Positions 25,428-34,770 are shown, numbered from the stretch's first letter. The stretch: DNA of 57,287 nucleotides from Xanthobacteraceae bacterium (GCA_024508855.1 JANINJ010000018.1:1-57287); one strand, 5' to 3'. The notes: generated by a model not told the origin, from the sequence alone. Program-made: numbers and translations.

Positions 25428-26531
25428 TCAGGCCCATTCCACGCCGGATTCGGCGGCCAGATCGAGCGTGCTTTGCCGGCCGATATCGTCGAAATGCTGA
25501 TCGAGGAAGCGATGCGCCGCGCGCTGCCCGGCACGGCGAAGCAATTCGAAGAAATCGAAGTCGGTCTTCATCTTGCTGGATGCCGTCAGCCGGGTGCCGA
25601 GGCCGCCAAGATGAATGCGATGGATGTTGAGTTTGCGGTACTGGTTCTTGCCGGTTCCGCCTCGTAGCTGTCCGTTGTCGATTAGCTGGTTGGCGAAATC
25701 CATCGCGCGCAGTTCTGAGATTAGCGCCGAATTGAAGGTGATCTCGTTCAGCCGGTTGATGATCTCAGAGGAGGTACGTGGCGTCGTGGCACGGGAGACC
25801 GGATTGATCTGCACCACCACCACGTCCTCCGAGTCGGTGGACTGCAGGAATGGGAAGATCGCAGGGTTGCCCATGTAGCCGCCGTCCCAATACGGCGTGC
25901 CATCGATCTCTACGGCGCGAAACATGAATGGCAGCGCCGCGGAGGCCATCACGGCTTCGGCAGTGATGGTTTCGCGCGGGAAAATCCGCAGGCGGCCGGT
26001 ATGCACGTTGGTGGCGGCGACGAATAGCGCGAGATCGCTGGCGCGCACCGCGTCGAAATCGACGAAACGGGCGATCAATTCCTGTAGCGGGTTGATGTTG
26101 AGCGGATTGAGTTCGTAAGGCGAAAAGTAGTGCGACATCGCCTCGAGCCAGTTCTGCATCGGTGTCGACGCGAATGGCATCAGCGAGAACAACCGGTCGG
26201 TTACCGCCCGCTGCATCGGCGGCAAATCGCCCCCGGCGCTGGCGGCGCGCCAGAAATCCGCAAGGCGCTGGCGCGCTTCGGCGCGGCCGCCCCGTGCCAG
26301 TCCGTCCGCGACCATCACCGCATTTACGGCACCTGCGGAAGCGCCCGACATGCCGACGATCTCCAGCCGGTCGTCCGCTAGCAATTGGTCGACCACACCC
26401 CACGTAAAGGCTCCATGGGCGCCACCGCCTTGCAAAGCGAGGTTGATTTTCTTGGTGCCGCTGGTTCCGGGTTTTCCGGCGAGGTTCCAGTTGGCGAGAC
26501 CGTCGAGATAGGATTTGAGGGAACTTGCCAA
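25428..26531 (-). CDS. Patatin-like phospholipase
   Basis: About 367 residues. Patatin domain: oxyanion loop GGGAHGAFTWG, nucleophile elbow GMSGASAGAVNA with the catalytic Ser in GASAG, and the Asp of DGGYMGNP completing the Ser-Asp dyad. The N-terminus (SSLKSYLDGLANWNLAGKPG) precedes the domain and the C-terminus is helical, ending in the AAESGVEWA tail. Hydrolysis of acyl esters at a membrane is the expected activity. The start is uncertain: TTG at 26531 fits the family length best, and no ATG lies in frame nearby. A very long upstream in-frame extension runs antisense through zur and is rejected. It is divergent from zur. Confidence 0.85.
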   Translation of the reverse strand: MASSLKSYLDGLANWNLAGKPGTSGTKKINLALQGGGAHGAFTWGVVDQLLADDRLEIVGMSGASAGAVNAVMVADGLARGGRAEARQRLADFWRAASAGGDLPPMQRAVTDRLFSLMPFASTPMQNWLEAMSHYFSPYELNPLNINPLQELIARFVDFDAVRASDLALFVAATNVHTGRLRIFPRETITAEAVMASAALPFMFRAVEIDGTPYWDGGYMGNPAIFPFLQSTDSEDVVVVQINPVSRATTPRTSSEIINRLNEITFNSALISELRAMDFANQLIDNGQLRGGTGKNQYRKLNIHRIHLGGLGTRLTASSKMKTDFDFFELLRRAGQRAAHRFLDQHFDDIGRQSTLDLAAESGVEWA

Positions 26532-26663
26532 TTGCGTATCTTTCTGTCGCTGCGCGCGATTGCCGGGAACCGCGCCTTGAAAGGAAAGTCGATCGTCGAA
26601 TCCATTTGGGGCTTTTATGGTGCGACGCAATAGGTTTTGTTGCGTTGCGAAAATTTCATGCTT

Positions 26664-26681
26664 GTGACTTTTTCTAGTCAC
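26664..26681. promoter_or_regulatory. Inverted repeat between patatin gene and zur
   Basis: GTGACT (26664-26669), six-base T-rich spacer, AGTCAC (26676-26681), in the only AT-richer stretch of the divergent interval and 55 bases before the zur start. A second, imperfect inverted repeat (CGACGCAA...TTGCGTTG) lies around 26622-26648. Either may be an operator; neither matches a site I can name with confidence. Confidence 0.4.
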
Positions 26682-26735
26682 CGCCGCTGCCAAAAACTGC
26701 GGCGCAATCGGGCCAATCAGGGTAAACGTCGATAG

Positions 26736-27227
26736 ATGACTGTTGCGAAGCCCATTTTCCCGGCGCCTGACCACGATCACGGCCGTTGCACCACGGACGC
26801 CATTGCGCACGCGGAGCGCGTTTGCCGGGACAGGGGACAGAAATTCACGCCGATCCGGCGCCAGGTTCTGGAGGCGCTGTCCTCCAGCCACCGCCCGCTC
26901 GGCGCCTATGAGGTGATCGATGCGCTGGCGACGCATATGGCGCGGCCCGCACCGATCACGGTTTATCGCGCGCTGGATTTCCTGATCGAGAACGGACTCG
27001 TGCATCGGATCGAGAGCCGCAACGCTTTCCTTGCCTGTGCGCACGATCACGATGCCGCATCGATGGTGGCGTTCCTGATCTGCGATCGCTGCGGGTCCGT
27101 CGGCGAGATTGCCGCCACCCCGGCGACGCAGAGCCTCAACGATGCGGCCCGGCAATCCGGTTTCACGCCCAAGCTTTCCGTAGTTGAAATCACCGGCACA
27201 TGCGCGCATTGCCATAAGGCGGAGTAG
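26736..27227 (+). CDS. zur: Fur family regulator, Zur-like (zinc uptake)
   Basis: 163 residues. The winged helix GQKFTPIRRQVLEALSSSHRPLGAYEVIDAL is followed by ITVYRALDFLIENGLVHRIESRNAFLAC, which closely resembles the Zur branch rather than Fur. A metal-binding CDRC (LICDRCGSVGEI) and CAHC near the C-terminus form the structural zinc site. An extra N-terminal HDHGRC stretch is present. Zur represses zinc-uptake genes when zinc is replete. No znuABC is visible here. The ATG lies after CAGGG at a long spacing. It is divergent from the patatin gene. Confidence 0.85.
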   Translation: MTVAKPIFPAPDHDHGRCTTDAIAHAERVCRDRGQKFTPIRRQVLEALSSSHRPLGAYEVIDALATHMARPAPITVYRALDFLIENGLVHRIESRNAFLACAHDHDAASMVAFLICDRCGSVGEIAATPATQSLNDAARQSGFTPKLSVVEITGTCAHCHKAE

Positions 27228-27314
27228 ATGCGGCAGCCGGCCGCCAGCGTTCAAACCGGTGCGAGAAACCGGGATAATCAGAAGCAGCTGTCCTTGCTGG
27301 GATGAACTGACGAA

Positions 27315-28256
27315 ATGACCGATCCACTGCCGGCCTCGCCCGAACGCCCGCTCGACACGCGCGCCATCGCTCTCATTCTATTGCTGTGCCTGACCTGGGG
27401 TTTCAATCAGGTCGTGATCAAGCTCGTCCTGCCGGACATTCCGCCGCTGACGCAGGCGGCGCTGCGCTCCCTCGGCGGGCTGGTAGTGATCGTGTTCGTC
27501 GCGAAGATGCGTGGCGCGCCGCTGTTCCGGCGTGACGGGACGTTGCGCGCAGGATTGTTCGCCGGCGTGCTTTTCGGGATCGAATTCATCCTGATGTATC
27601 GCGGCCTGGTATGGACCACGGCTTCGCGCGCGGTGGTGTTTCTCTATACCGCGCCGTTCTTCGTCGCCTTCGGCTCCTACCGTTTTCTCGGCGAACGTCT
27701 GTCCGGCATGCAATGGATCGGATTGTTGCTGTCGTTCGCCGGCGTTGCGGTGGCGATCGGTGTGCCGCAGCCGGATGTCGATACCAAGGTGCTGCTGGGC
27801 GACCTGATGTCGATTGGCGCCGGCAGCCTCTGGGCGGCGACCACGCTGATCGTCAAGGTCAGCCCGTTGCGGACCGCGCCGGCCGAGAAGGGGCTGGGCT
27901 ATCAGCTTGCGATTTCGGTCCCGGTTATAGGGCTGGGAGCGTGGCTGACCGGCGAAACTATGACCCGATGGCCGGGAACTATGGCAATATGGTTGATGCT
28001 CTATCAGGCGGCCTGGGTGATCGGGGCCACATTTTTGCTCTGGTTCATGCTGATTAAGGCCTATTCGGCGAGCAAATTGTCGGCATTCACCTTTTTGACC
28101 CCTTTATTTGGCGTCGCGGCGGGCCATTTCATTCTTCATGAGCCGCTGACGTTGGCCTTTGGCGGGGCGGCAATCCTGGTGACGGCCGGCCTTTATCTGG
28201 TCAACCGACCCGTGCCGCGGCCGACTGATCCATTGCTGAATGTAACAAAAACCTGA
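27315..28256 (+). CDS. DMT-superfamily transporter (EamA domains)
   Basis: 313 residues with about ten membrane segments in two EamA repeats: AIALILLLCLTWGFNQVVIKLVLPDIPPLTQAALRSLGG begins the first, and LMSIGAGSLWAATTLIVKVSPL begins the second. The Arg/Pro-rich tail VNRPVPRPTDPLL is cytoplasmic. Such proteins export or exchange amino acids and other metabolites; the substrate cannot be told. It follows zur by 87 bases and precedes ispG by 13, so it may be cotranscribed with ispG. Confidence 0.88.
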   Translation: MTDPLPASPERPLDTRAIALILLLCLTWGFNQVVIKLVLPDIPPLTQAALRSLGGLVVIVFVAKMRGAPLFRRDGTLRAGLFAGVLFGIEFILMYRGLVWTTASRAVVFLYTAPFFVAFGSYRFLGERLSGMQWIGLLLSFAGVAVAIGVPQPDVDTKVLLGDLMSIGAGSLWAATTLIVKVSPLRTAPAEKGLGYQLAISVPVIGLGAWLTGETMTRWPGTMAIWLMLYQAAWVIGATFLLWFMLIKAYSASKLSAFTFLTPLFGVAAGHFILHEPLTLAFGGAAILVTAGLYLVNRPVPRPTDPLLNVTKT

Positions 28257-28269
28257 TATTTGAGACCCC

Positions 28270-29556
28270 ATGAACAAGCTCGAAAAGCCGTCACAAATCG
28301 ATGTCGCCGGGCCCGCCGCCCGACACACCACCACGCAGGTCAAGGTGGGGAACGTCGCCGTCGGCGGCGGCGCACCGATCGTTGTGCAGTCGATGACCAA
28401 TACCGACACGGCCGATGTTGCGGGCACCGTGGAGCAGGTCGCAGCGCTGGCGCGCGCGGGCTCCGAACTGGTGCGCATTACCGTCGACCGCGACGAGGCT
28501 GCGGCAGCGGTTCCTCACATCCGTGACGGCCTGCGTAAGCGCGGCGTCACCGTGCCGCTGGTCGGGGACTTCCACTATATCGGCCACAAGCTGCTCGCCG
28601 ATCATCCGGCCTGTGCCGAGGCGCTCGACAAGTACCGCATCAATCCCGGCAACGTCGGCTTCAAGGATAAGCGCGACAAGCAGTTCTCGGACATCGTCGA
28701 ATTCGCGATCAAATATGGCAAGCCGGTTCGCATCGGTGCCAACTGGGGCTCACTCGATCAGGAATTGCTCACGCATCTGATGGAGGAGAACGCAAAGCTC
28801 CCCAATCCGCGCGATGCCCGTGCGGTGATGCGCGAAGCCATGGTGCAGTCGGCGCTGTCGTCGGCCGAACGTGCCGAGGAAATCGGGCTGCCGAAAAATC
28901 GCATCATCCTGTCGGCGAAGGTCTCGGCGGTGCAAGATCTGATCGCGGTCTATCAGGATCTGGCGGCGCGTTCCGATTACGCCATCCATCTCGGCCTCAC
29001 CGAAGCCGGCATGGGCTCGAAGGGCATCGTGGCGTCGTCGGCCGCGCTGGGCATTTTGTTACAGCAAGGCATCGGCGACACCATCCGTATTTCGCTGACG
29101 CCGGAGCCCGGCGGCGACCGCACCCGCGAAGTGCAGGTTGCGCAGGAACTGCTGCAGACCATGGGCTTCCGTACCTTCGTGCCGCTGGTCGCGGCATGCC
29201 CCGGTTGCGGCCGCACCACCTCGACCACGTTCCAGGAACTGGCCCGCAGCATCCAGGACTTCATCCGCGATGAAATGCCGACGTGGAAGACACAGTATCC
29301 CGGCGTCGAAGCACTCAACGTCGCGGTGATGGGCTGCATCGTCAACGGCCCCGGTGAGTCGAAGCATGCCGATATCGGCATTTCGTTGCCCGGTACCGGC
29401 GAAGCGCCGTCCGCGCCCGTGTTCGTCGACGGCAAGAAATTCCGCACCTTGCGCGGCGCCACCATCGCGGCCGACTTCAAGGCACTGGTGATCGACTATA
29501 TCGACCAGCGCTACGGCAACGGCGCGAAGCCCCCGGAGGTTACGGCGGCGGAATAA
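28270..29556 (+). CDS. ispG: 4-hydroxy-3-methylbut-2-en-1-yl diphosphate synthase (IspG/GcpE)
   Basis: 428 residues. The penultimate enzyme of the MEP isoprenoid pathway reduces the cyclic diphosphate MEcPP to HMBPP with a [4Fe-4S] cluster. Cluster ligands Cys310 and Cys313 (AACPGCGRT), Cys356 ([10 protein letters not shown]) and Glu363 are all present. The N-terminal TIM barrel contains [19 protein letters not shown] and [11 protein letters not shown]. It begins [11 protein letters not shown]. It is followed by a hairpin terminator. The window also holds ispA, which uses the products of this pathway. Confidence 0.97.
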   Translation: MNKLEKPSQIDVAGPAARHTTTQVKVGNVAVGGGAPIVVQSMTNTDTADVAGTVEQVAALARAGSELVRITVDRDEAAAAVPHIRDGLRKRGVTVPLVGDFHYIGHKLLADHPACAEALDKYRINPGNVGFKDKRDKQFSDIVEFAIKYGKPVRIGANWGSLDQELLTHLMEENAKLPNPRDARAVMREAMVQSALSSAERAEEIGLPKNRIILSAKVSAVQDLIAVYQDLAARSDYAIHLGLTEAGMGSKGIVASSAALGILLQQGIGDTIRISLTPEPGGDRTREVQVAQELLQTMGFRTFVPLVAACPGCGRTTSTTFQELARSIQDFIRDEMPTWKTQYPGVEALNVAVMGCIVNGPGESKHADIGISLPGTGEAPSAPVFVDGKKFRTLRGATIAADFKALVIDYIDQRYGNGAKPPEVTAAE

Positions 29557-29586
29557 CTCCGCGCCATATTGTCTGCAGATTGCACG

Positions 29587-29617
29587 ATGGCCGGGCTTGA
29601 TCCGGCCATTTACTTTT
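29587..29617 (+). terminator. Terminator after ispG
   Basis: ATGGCCGGG (29587-29595), short loop, CCGGCCAT (29602-29609), then TTACTTTTC. It also lies 30 bases from the stop of the convergent antiporter gene and may serve both. Confidence 0.7.
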
Positions 29618-29647
29618 CACGCCTGCGAATAGCGTTCGCACGCGTCG

Positions 29648-31255
29648 CTAGAGCGGCGAATTCTTTTCCCGGTTGTCGACAGCGGCTTCCTCGAGATCGA
29701 GATCGCGCTCGATGCGCCGCCGCGTCTCGTCGGTGATCTTGCCGTCGCGCAGCAGTTTGTGAAGCAGGCCCCGCTCGATGGTGATGATCTCGCGCACGAG
29801 GCTCGCGCCCTTGGTGGCTGGTGTCGGCTGGCCGGCCTCACTGGGTGGATCGGGGAGCGCACGCATGCGCGTTTCGTGACGTGCCTCGAGGAAACGCGCG
29901 AGACTCTCGGGCAGGTCGCGCTCCTTGATGATTCGGTCGAGCGAGCCGCGCGCCTTCGTAATAATCTCGCGTCGTGCGGCGATTTCCGCCTCGCGCTCCT
30001 CGATCGCCTCGCGCTGGCCACTGCGCGACAGACCGAGTCCTTTCACCACCCACGGCAATGTCAGTCCGATGCCGACCAGCGTCACGAAGATGACGCCGAA
30101 ACTCACGAACAGGATCAGATCGCGATAGGGAAATTCCTCGCCGCTTGGCAAGGTCAGGGGCAATGCCAGCGCGACCGCCAGTGAAACCACGCCGCGAATG
30201 CCGGTGAAACCGATCACCACGATTTCCCGCCACGGCGGTCGCGACACCTGCCGGTGACGTTTCCGCGCCAGGATCGTTTGCAAATAGGTGCCGGGGAAAA
30301 CCCAAAGGAATCGCGCGACGATGACGATGACGGAGGTGATCGCGATGGCCTGCACGATTTCGCTCATCGGCCAGTCGTGGGCTTTCTCCAGCAACAGCCG
30401 CAACTGGAAGCCGATGGTCAGGAACAGCACGCCTTCGATCAGCCAGATGACGAAGTCCCAGAAGAAGATGCCTTGCAGACGCGTCGCCGAGGAAATCAGC
30501 AGCGGCCCGTTCCAGCTCACATAAAGCCCGGTGACTACCGTTGCGAGCACGCCCGATCCGCCGAAATGCTCCGGCACCCAGAACGCGAGATAGGGCGTCA
30601 ACAGCGACAGCGAAATCTCGACCCGCGGATCGTGCGCCCATTTCCGCAGCCGCAGGCTAAGCCAGCCGACGGCAACTCCGAACACCACCTCGCCGAGCAG
30701 GATGGCGACGAAGGTCTCGGCGGCCTTCGGCAGCGAGAATGTGCCGGTGCTGACTGCAAGCACGGCGAAGCGATAGAGGATCAGCGCGGTGGCGTCGTTG
30801 GCGAGACCTTCGCCTTCAAGGATCACCAGGATGCGATGCGGCAGCTTCAGCCGCTTGGCGATGGCGAGCGGCGCCACCACATCCGGCGGCGAAACGATGG
30901 CGCCGAGCACGAAGCCGACACCCCACGGCAACCCGAGTATCCAATGCGCGGCCGCGGCGACCAGTACGGTGGTGAAGATGACGCAACCGATGGCGAGCAG
31001 CGCGATCGGACGCAGGTTGTGCTTGAATTCGCGCCAGCTCATCGACACGCCGGCGGAATAGATCAGCGGCGGCAGCACCAGTAGCAGCACGCCTTCCGGC
31101 TTCATCTCTATGCGTGGAAATCCCGGCAGAAACGCAATCGCGATACCGACCACGAGAAACACGATGGCAGGCGCGATCGTCAGCCGTCGTGCCAGCGTTG
31201 CGGAAGCACCTAGCACGGTCAGGATCAGCAGGAAGGTGAGGAACGAGGTAATCAT
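29648..31255 (-). CDS. Na+/H+ antiporter (CPA1 family, NhaP-like)
   Basis: 535 residues, about 12 membrane segments (ITSFLTFLLILTVLGASATLARRL at the start). The functional core has GAIVSPPDVVAPLAIAKRLKLPHRILVILEGEGLANDATALILYRFA, with the Asp pair and Asn-Asp of CPA1 exchangers. The cytoplasmic tail (from about residue 405) is charged and coiled-coil-like (SGQREAIEEREAEIAARREIITKARGSLDRIIKE). It would exchange protons for sodium or potassium. The start is ATG 31255; a TTG at 31282 would add nine residues. No Shine-Dalgarno is obvious. Confidence 0.9.
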   Translation of the reverse strand: MITSFLTFLLILTVLGASATLARRLTIAPAIVFLVVGIAIAFLPGFPRIEMKPEGVLLLVLPPLIYSAGVSMSWREFKHNLRPIALLAIGCVIFTTVLVAAAAHWILGLPWGVGFVLGAIVSPPDVVAPLAIAKRLKLPHRILVILEGEGLANDATALILYRFAVLAVSTGTFSLPKAAETFVAILLGEVVFGVAVGWLSLRLRKWAHDPRVEISLSLLTPYLAFWVPEHFGGSGVLATVVTGLYVSWNGPLLISSATRLQGIFFWDFVIWLIEGVLFLTIGFQLRLLLEKAHDWPMSEIVQAIAITSVIVIVARFLWVFPGTYLQTILARKRHRQVSRPPWREIVVIGFTGIRGVVSLAVALALPLTLPSGEEFPYRDLILFVSFGVIFVTLVGIGLTLPWVVKGLGLSRSGQREAIEEREAEIAARREIITKARGSLDRIIKERDLPESLARFLEARHETRMRALPDPPSEAGQPTPATKGASLVREIITIERGLLHKLLRDGKITDETRRRIERDLDLEEAAVDNREKNSPL

Positions 31256-31325
31256 CGAGGGATCAAATCGTGCGAGGCGCAATCGGCGCGGCGGTTCGGT
31301 CGTGTCTCGTTATCTTCTGCGGTCG

Positions 31326-31700
31326 TTATTCGACGAGATCGTAGCGATACGACTTCGAAACGATGCGCCAGCCGTCGGCAAGCTTCATGGCGACGAGGTA
31401 ATCGGTGAAATAGCGTGGCGGCAACTGGCATTTGACCTTGATGAAGGCCGTGTTCTCGTCGGAGCGGTCGATCGTCATGACGAAATCGTTGCGCGGCTTG
31501 CCTTCGGCCTTGGCGGAGGGGCGCTTGGCGACGCGATCGAGCCAGTCCGGTACCGATAAAACTTTAAGTTCGCCGTTTTCCAGCCAGCGCAGGTCGGCCG
31601 TGGGATGGAAAATCGCGCCGAGTTTTTCGGCGCTGCCTTCGTACAGGCCATCGAAATAATGGTTCACGACGGCTTCGACGGATGAGCGATCGTAGGTCAA
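31326..31700 (-). CDS. NTF2-like / SnoaL-like protein
   Basis: 124 residues. The start is TTG at 31700, chosen because AGGAGG lies seven bases upstream and the N-terminus TYDRSSVEAVVNHYFDGLYEGSAEKLGAIFHPTADLRW fits the cone-shaped NTF2 fold. The C-terminal strands DNTAFIKVKC-like (ENTAFIKVKCQLPPRYFTDYLVAMKLADGWRIVSKSYRY) are typical of the nuclear-transport-factor-2-like putative lumazine-binding group. The function is unknown; members are small-molecule enzymes or accessory domains. It stands alone between the antiporter and the DUF1345 gene. Confidence 0.85.
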   Translation of the reverse strand: MTYDRSSVEAVVNHYFDGLYEGSAEKLGAIFHPTADLRWLENGELKVLSVPDWLDRVAKRPSAKAEGKPRNDFVMTIDRSDENTAFIKVKCQLPPRYFTDYLVAMKLADGWRIVSKSYRYDLVE

Positions 31701-31783
31701 GGTCGGCCTCCTGAATGAGCAGTCTGCGGGTCCAAGCTTATTGGGTTTTATCCGCTCCAACCACCGCCAAGACTGCACGTCTG

Positions 31784-32473
31784 TCAGATGGCGCTCGCCG
31801 CAATGTTGACCATCAGCGCCACCAGCGCGGTATTGAAGATGAAGGAGACGACCCCGTGTGCCGTGGCGGTACGGCGAATGGTCTTGTTGGTGATGCCGAC
31901 ATCGGAGACCTGCGCCGTCATGCCGATCACGAACGAGAAATAGACGAAATCCCAGTAGTCGGGCTCTTCGCCGCTCTGGTCGGCTCCCGGGAATGCCAAT
32001 CCGCCGGGTTTGGCCCTGCGGTAGTATTCGTGGGCGTAATGCAGCGCAAACGTGGCGTGAACCATCGCCCATGACAGCGCGATCGTTACCGTCGCCAAGG
32101 CGAGTTCGAAGGTGCCGCGATGCGCCGAACCCAGTTCTGAAAAGATCGCGGCGATGCTTGCAAATGCGCCCAGCGCCGTCACCAGAAGGATCAGGAAGCG
32201 GCCGTCATCCTGCATCACCGCGCTGCGGTGGATGTTCGAAATGCCGTTGCGCAGGATCATCGCACAGGCGAGCAGCAAGTAGCACGCGGTAAAACTATCC
32301 CAGCCGACCAGCAGCCGCGTTACCATCCGCAGCGAAACCGGCAGCATGAAGAACACGATTATGCCGAACGCGAAGGAAACGAACGTGCGTGGCCGCCCGT
32401 AGATGATGCGTACGGCTCGCGGCAGGCTATGGAAGCGAACGAGGCGCGGATCCTGATCGGTATTGCCGCGCAT
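31784..32473 (-). CDS. DUF1345 membrane protein
   Basis: 229 residues, about five membrane segments (TFVSFAFGIIVFFMLPVSLRMV, FTACYLLLACAMIL, FLILLVTALGAFASIAAIF, LALATVTIALSWAMVHATFALHYAHEYYR, HGVVSFIFNTALVALMVNIAA). The YWDFVYFSFVIGMTAQVSDVGIT motif near residue 175 is the signature of DUF1345, which resembles an ion-channel pore region. The function is unknown. It ends close to the ispA stop: ispA on the same strand stops only 10 bases upstream of its start. Confidence 0.87.
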   Translation of the reverse strand: MRGNTDQDPRLVRFHSLPRAVRIIYGRPRTFVSFAFGIIVFFMLPVSLRMVTRLLVGWDSFTACYLLLACAMILRNGISNIHRSAVMQDDGRFLILLVTALGAFASIAAIFSELGSAHRGTFELALATVTIALSWAMVHATFALHYAHEYYRRAKPGGLAFPGADQSGEEPDYWDFVYFSFVIGMTAQVSDVGITNKTIRRTATAHGVVSFIFNTALVALMVNIAASAI

Positions 32474-32482
32474 TCGTCGCCG

Positions 32483-33409
32483 TCAGCTTTTGCGTTCGGC
32501 GACGAACCGCGCCGCGGCTCGGAGCACATCGCCGCGCTCGCCGAAGATCGCAAGCGCTGCATCCGCTTTCGCGAGAAGATCGCTGACGCGCTTCTTGGCG
32601 CCGTCGACCCCAAGCTGGGTCACGAACGTGGTTTTGCCGAGCGCTGCATCCTGGCCGGTCTGCTTGCCCAGCGCCGCCGCGTCGCCTTCGACATCGAGCA
32701 GATCGTCGGCAATCTGGAACGCTTCGCCGAGCGCGCGGCCGTAATCGTCGAGCGCCTGATATTCCTGTTGGGTCGACTGACCGAGGATGGCGCCTGCAAT
32801 GCAGCCGAAGCGCAGCAGCGCCCCGGTCTTCATCTGCTGCAGCCGCGCGACATCGACCGGCTCGCGATCGCCGAAGCGGCCTTCGCCGGCGAGATCGAGC
32901 ATCTGCCCGCCGACCATGCCGCCGATACCGGATGCTCGTGCCAGCGCGCGGGTCAGCAGCAGGCGCACCGTGGGGTCGCGATGAATCTCGTCGCGGGAGA
33001 TAATGTCGAATGCCAGCGTCAGCAGGCCGTCGCCAGCGAGGATGGCGGTCGCGTCATCGTATTTCTTGTGTAGCGTCGGCCGGCCGCGGCGCAGTTCGCT
33101 GTTGTCCATCGCCGGAAGATCGTCGTGGATCAGGGAATAGCAGTGGATGCATTCCAGTGCGGCACCGGCCAGCAGCGCAGCGTCGCGCGGGACGCCAAAA
33201 ACGGCGGAACTCTCCACCACGAGAAAGGGCCGCAGACGCTTGCCGCCGCCGAGAGTGGAATAGCGCATCGCATCCATCACCCGGCGCGGCCGCGCGATCT
33301 CCTCCGGCAGCAGCGTGTCGGACAGCAGATTGGCGAGCAGGGCTTCGGTGTCCTCCGCGGTCTTGTCCAGCCGCTTGGCAAAATCCTGAGGTGACGTTCC
33401 GGTAGTCAT
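32483..33409 (-). CDS. ispA: Polyprenyl (farnesyl) diphosphate synthase IspA
   Basis: 308 residues, all-alpha prenyltransferase. The first aspartate-rich motif DDLPAMD is at residues 96-102, with CYSLIH before it as in bacterial FPP synthases; the second motif is ADDLLDVEGD. GGGKRLRPFL near residue 54 binds the diphosphate. It condenses IPP with DMAPP and GPP to C15 diphosphate; the Tyr five residues before the first motif favours a short-chain product. It probably shares transcription with the downstream DUF1345 gene. Confidence 0.92.
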   Translation of the reverse strand: MTTGTSPQDFAKRLDKTAEDTEALLANLLSDTLLPEEIARPRRVMDAMRYSTLGGGKRLRPFLVVESSAVFGVPRDAALLAGAALECIHCYSLIHDDLPAMDNSELRRGRPTLHKKYDDATAILAGDGLLTLAFDIISRDEIHRDPTVRLLLTRALARASGIGGMVGGQMLDLAGEGRFGDREPVDVARLQQMKTGALLRFGCIAGAILGQSTQQEYQALDDYGRALGEAFQIADDLLDVEGDAAALGKQTGQDAALGKTTFVTQLGVDGAKKRVSDLLAKADAALAIFGERGDVLRAAARFVAERKS

Positions 33410-33527
33410 TTAGAAGGGCTCCAGATAATCTCGCGGCGACATTGATAGTATGGCTCGCGCTTCGTCAATTCCGCTGTTTCCGATCGCCGGGCCGATGCTT
33501 GTTATCAGTTAATTCGAGGGGGACGCG

Positions 33528-33671
33528 ATGTCGGCCTACGTCATTTTCGATGCCGAAATCAAGAAATGCGAGCGCGGTCGGGCATTCACGCGCCGTGGGA
33601 TACCGGCATCGAAAACGGCAGGCACGCGAGGTCCGCACAGCCTCGCCTGCGGGGAGGAACGGCGGTCCTGA
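33528..33671 (+). CDS. 47-codon leader ORF coupled to mtgA; possible DUF1330 remnant
   Basis: ATG 33528 has a strong GAGGGGGA Shine-Dalgarno four bases upstream. The first residues [11 protein letters not shown] match the usual N-terminus of DUF1330 proteins. After that the sequence diverges ([13 protein letters not shown]...), with only a weak hint of the family (IPAS). It stops at TGA 33669-33671, and that TGA shares its A with the ATG of mtgA (TGATG). It may be a decayed DUF1330 gene whose start region now delivers ribosomes to mtgA. Whether the peptide does anything is unknown. Confidence 0.45.
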   Translation: MSAYVIFDAEIKKCERGRAFTRRGIPASKTAGTRGPHSLACGEERRS

Positions 33672-34351
33672 TGCGGAAAGTCATCCGCACCGTACTGCTG
33701 TTGCTATTGCTGTTACTGGCGTTGCCGTATGTGCTGACGCCGCTTTATGCCAACGGCCATCCGGTCTCGACGCTGATGCTTTGGCGTTGGGCGACGGGGG
33801 CATCGGTATCGCGGCAGTGGATCGATTTCAGGCAGATTTCACCGGCGCTGCCGCGCACGGTGATTGCATCCGAGGACGCTCAGTTCTGCAGCCACCACGG
33901 TATCGATTGGGATGCGGTCAAGGACGTGCTGGCGGACGCCGAGGACGGGGACGTCAGCCGGGGCGGATCCACCATCACCCAGCAGGTGGCGAAGAACCTG
34001 TTCCTGTGGCAGGGCCGCAGCTATGTCCGCAAGGCGCTCGAATTCCCGTTGGCGATGTGGATCGACCTGATCCTGCCCAAGCAGCGGATACTGGAACTCT
34101 ACCTGAATATCGCGGAATGGGGGCCGTCTGGGCAGTTTGGCGCCAATGCCGGCGCCGGATATGCGTTCGGGCGGTCGGCCGCGGACCTGTCGCCGCGGGA
34201 GGCGGCGCTGTTGGCGGCGATCCTGCCCAATCCCTATACCCGCAGCGCCCGCAAGCCCGGCCCGGGCGTCCGCCGCCTGGCCGCCACCTATGTGGTGCGG
34301 GCGCGGTCCGCCGAATTGCAGCGTTGCTGGTCCGAAAAACGGCCGATATAG
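33671..34351 (+). CDS. mtgA: Monofunctional biosynthetic peptidoglycan transglycosylase
   Basis: 226-residue GT51 enzyme that polymerises lipid II into glycan strands at the inner-membrane surface. One N-terminal membrane anchor ([22 protein letters not shown]) is followed by the glycosyltransferase motifs: [15 protein letters not shown] with the catalytic Glu, [17 protein letters not shown], and [32 protein letters not shown]. There is no transpeptidase domain. The start is ATG 33671, overlapping the stop of a short upstream ORF; GGGGAGGAAC lies 12 bases upstream. Confidence 0.94.
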   Translation: MRKVIRTVLLLLLLLLALPYVLTPLYANGHPVSTLMLWRWATGASVSRQWIDFRQISPALPRTVIASEDAQFCSHHGIDWDAVKDVLADAEDGDVSRGGSTITQQVAKNLFLWQGRSYVRKALEFPLAMWIDLILPKQRILELYLNIAEWGPSGQFGANAGAGYAFGRSAADLSPREAALLAAILPNPYTRSARKPGPGVRRLAATYVVRARSAELQRCWSEKRPI

Positions 34352-34584
34352 GGCGTTCCTGCAGGTAAAATCATTTGAAAACAATAAGATAGGTTGCATC
34401 TGTAGTGTCGGCTGGTATCTATCCGTCCGGATCGCTTCGGGTCGATTTTGCGCGCGGCCGACCCTAGCTTTGGGACGCGCCTTCCGCTATAAGCGCGGCC
34501 TCAATCGCATTTTTCGCATCCGCGAAGCGCCGGGCCGCCCCGATCAGGCGATGCCCAATACTAGACCTTGCAAGGACTTTCGCT

Positions 34585-34770
34585 ATGGCCGTTCCGAGAA
34601 GAAAAACTTCGCCATCGCGGCGTGGCATGCGCCGCTCCGCCGACGCGCTCAAGACCCCGACCTATGTCGAAGACAAGGACTCGGGTGAACTGCGCCGCCC
34701 GCATCACGTCGATCTAAAGACCGGCATGTACAAGGGCCGTCAGATCCTGAAGGCCAAGAAAGAATCCTGA
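34585..34770 (+). CDS. rpmF: 50S ribosomal protein L32
   Basis: 61 residues, [55 protein letters not shown]: the standard alphaproteobacterial L32 without zinc cysteines. It stands alone here; the usual neighbour mtgA (33671-34351) lies directly upstream, an order common in Rhizobiales. The 230 bases before it should hold its promoter. Confidence 0.97.
   Translation: MAVPRRKTSPSRRGMRRSADALKTPTYVEDKDSGELRRPHHVDLKTGMYKGRQILKAKKES

Noticed and set aside
26532-27254. N-terminal extension of the patatin gene through the zur region
   Set aside because: It would run antisense across all of zur, has unrelated composition and lacks a start signal; the patatin family length fits the TTG at 26531.
30254-31084. 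Open frame of 276 codons opposite the Na+/H+ antiporter gene
   Set aside because: His/Gln/Arg-rich composition is the typical antisense shadow of a membrane-protein gene; there is no start signal.
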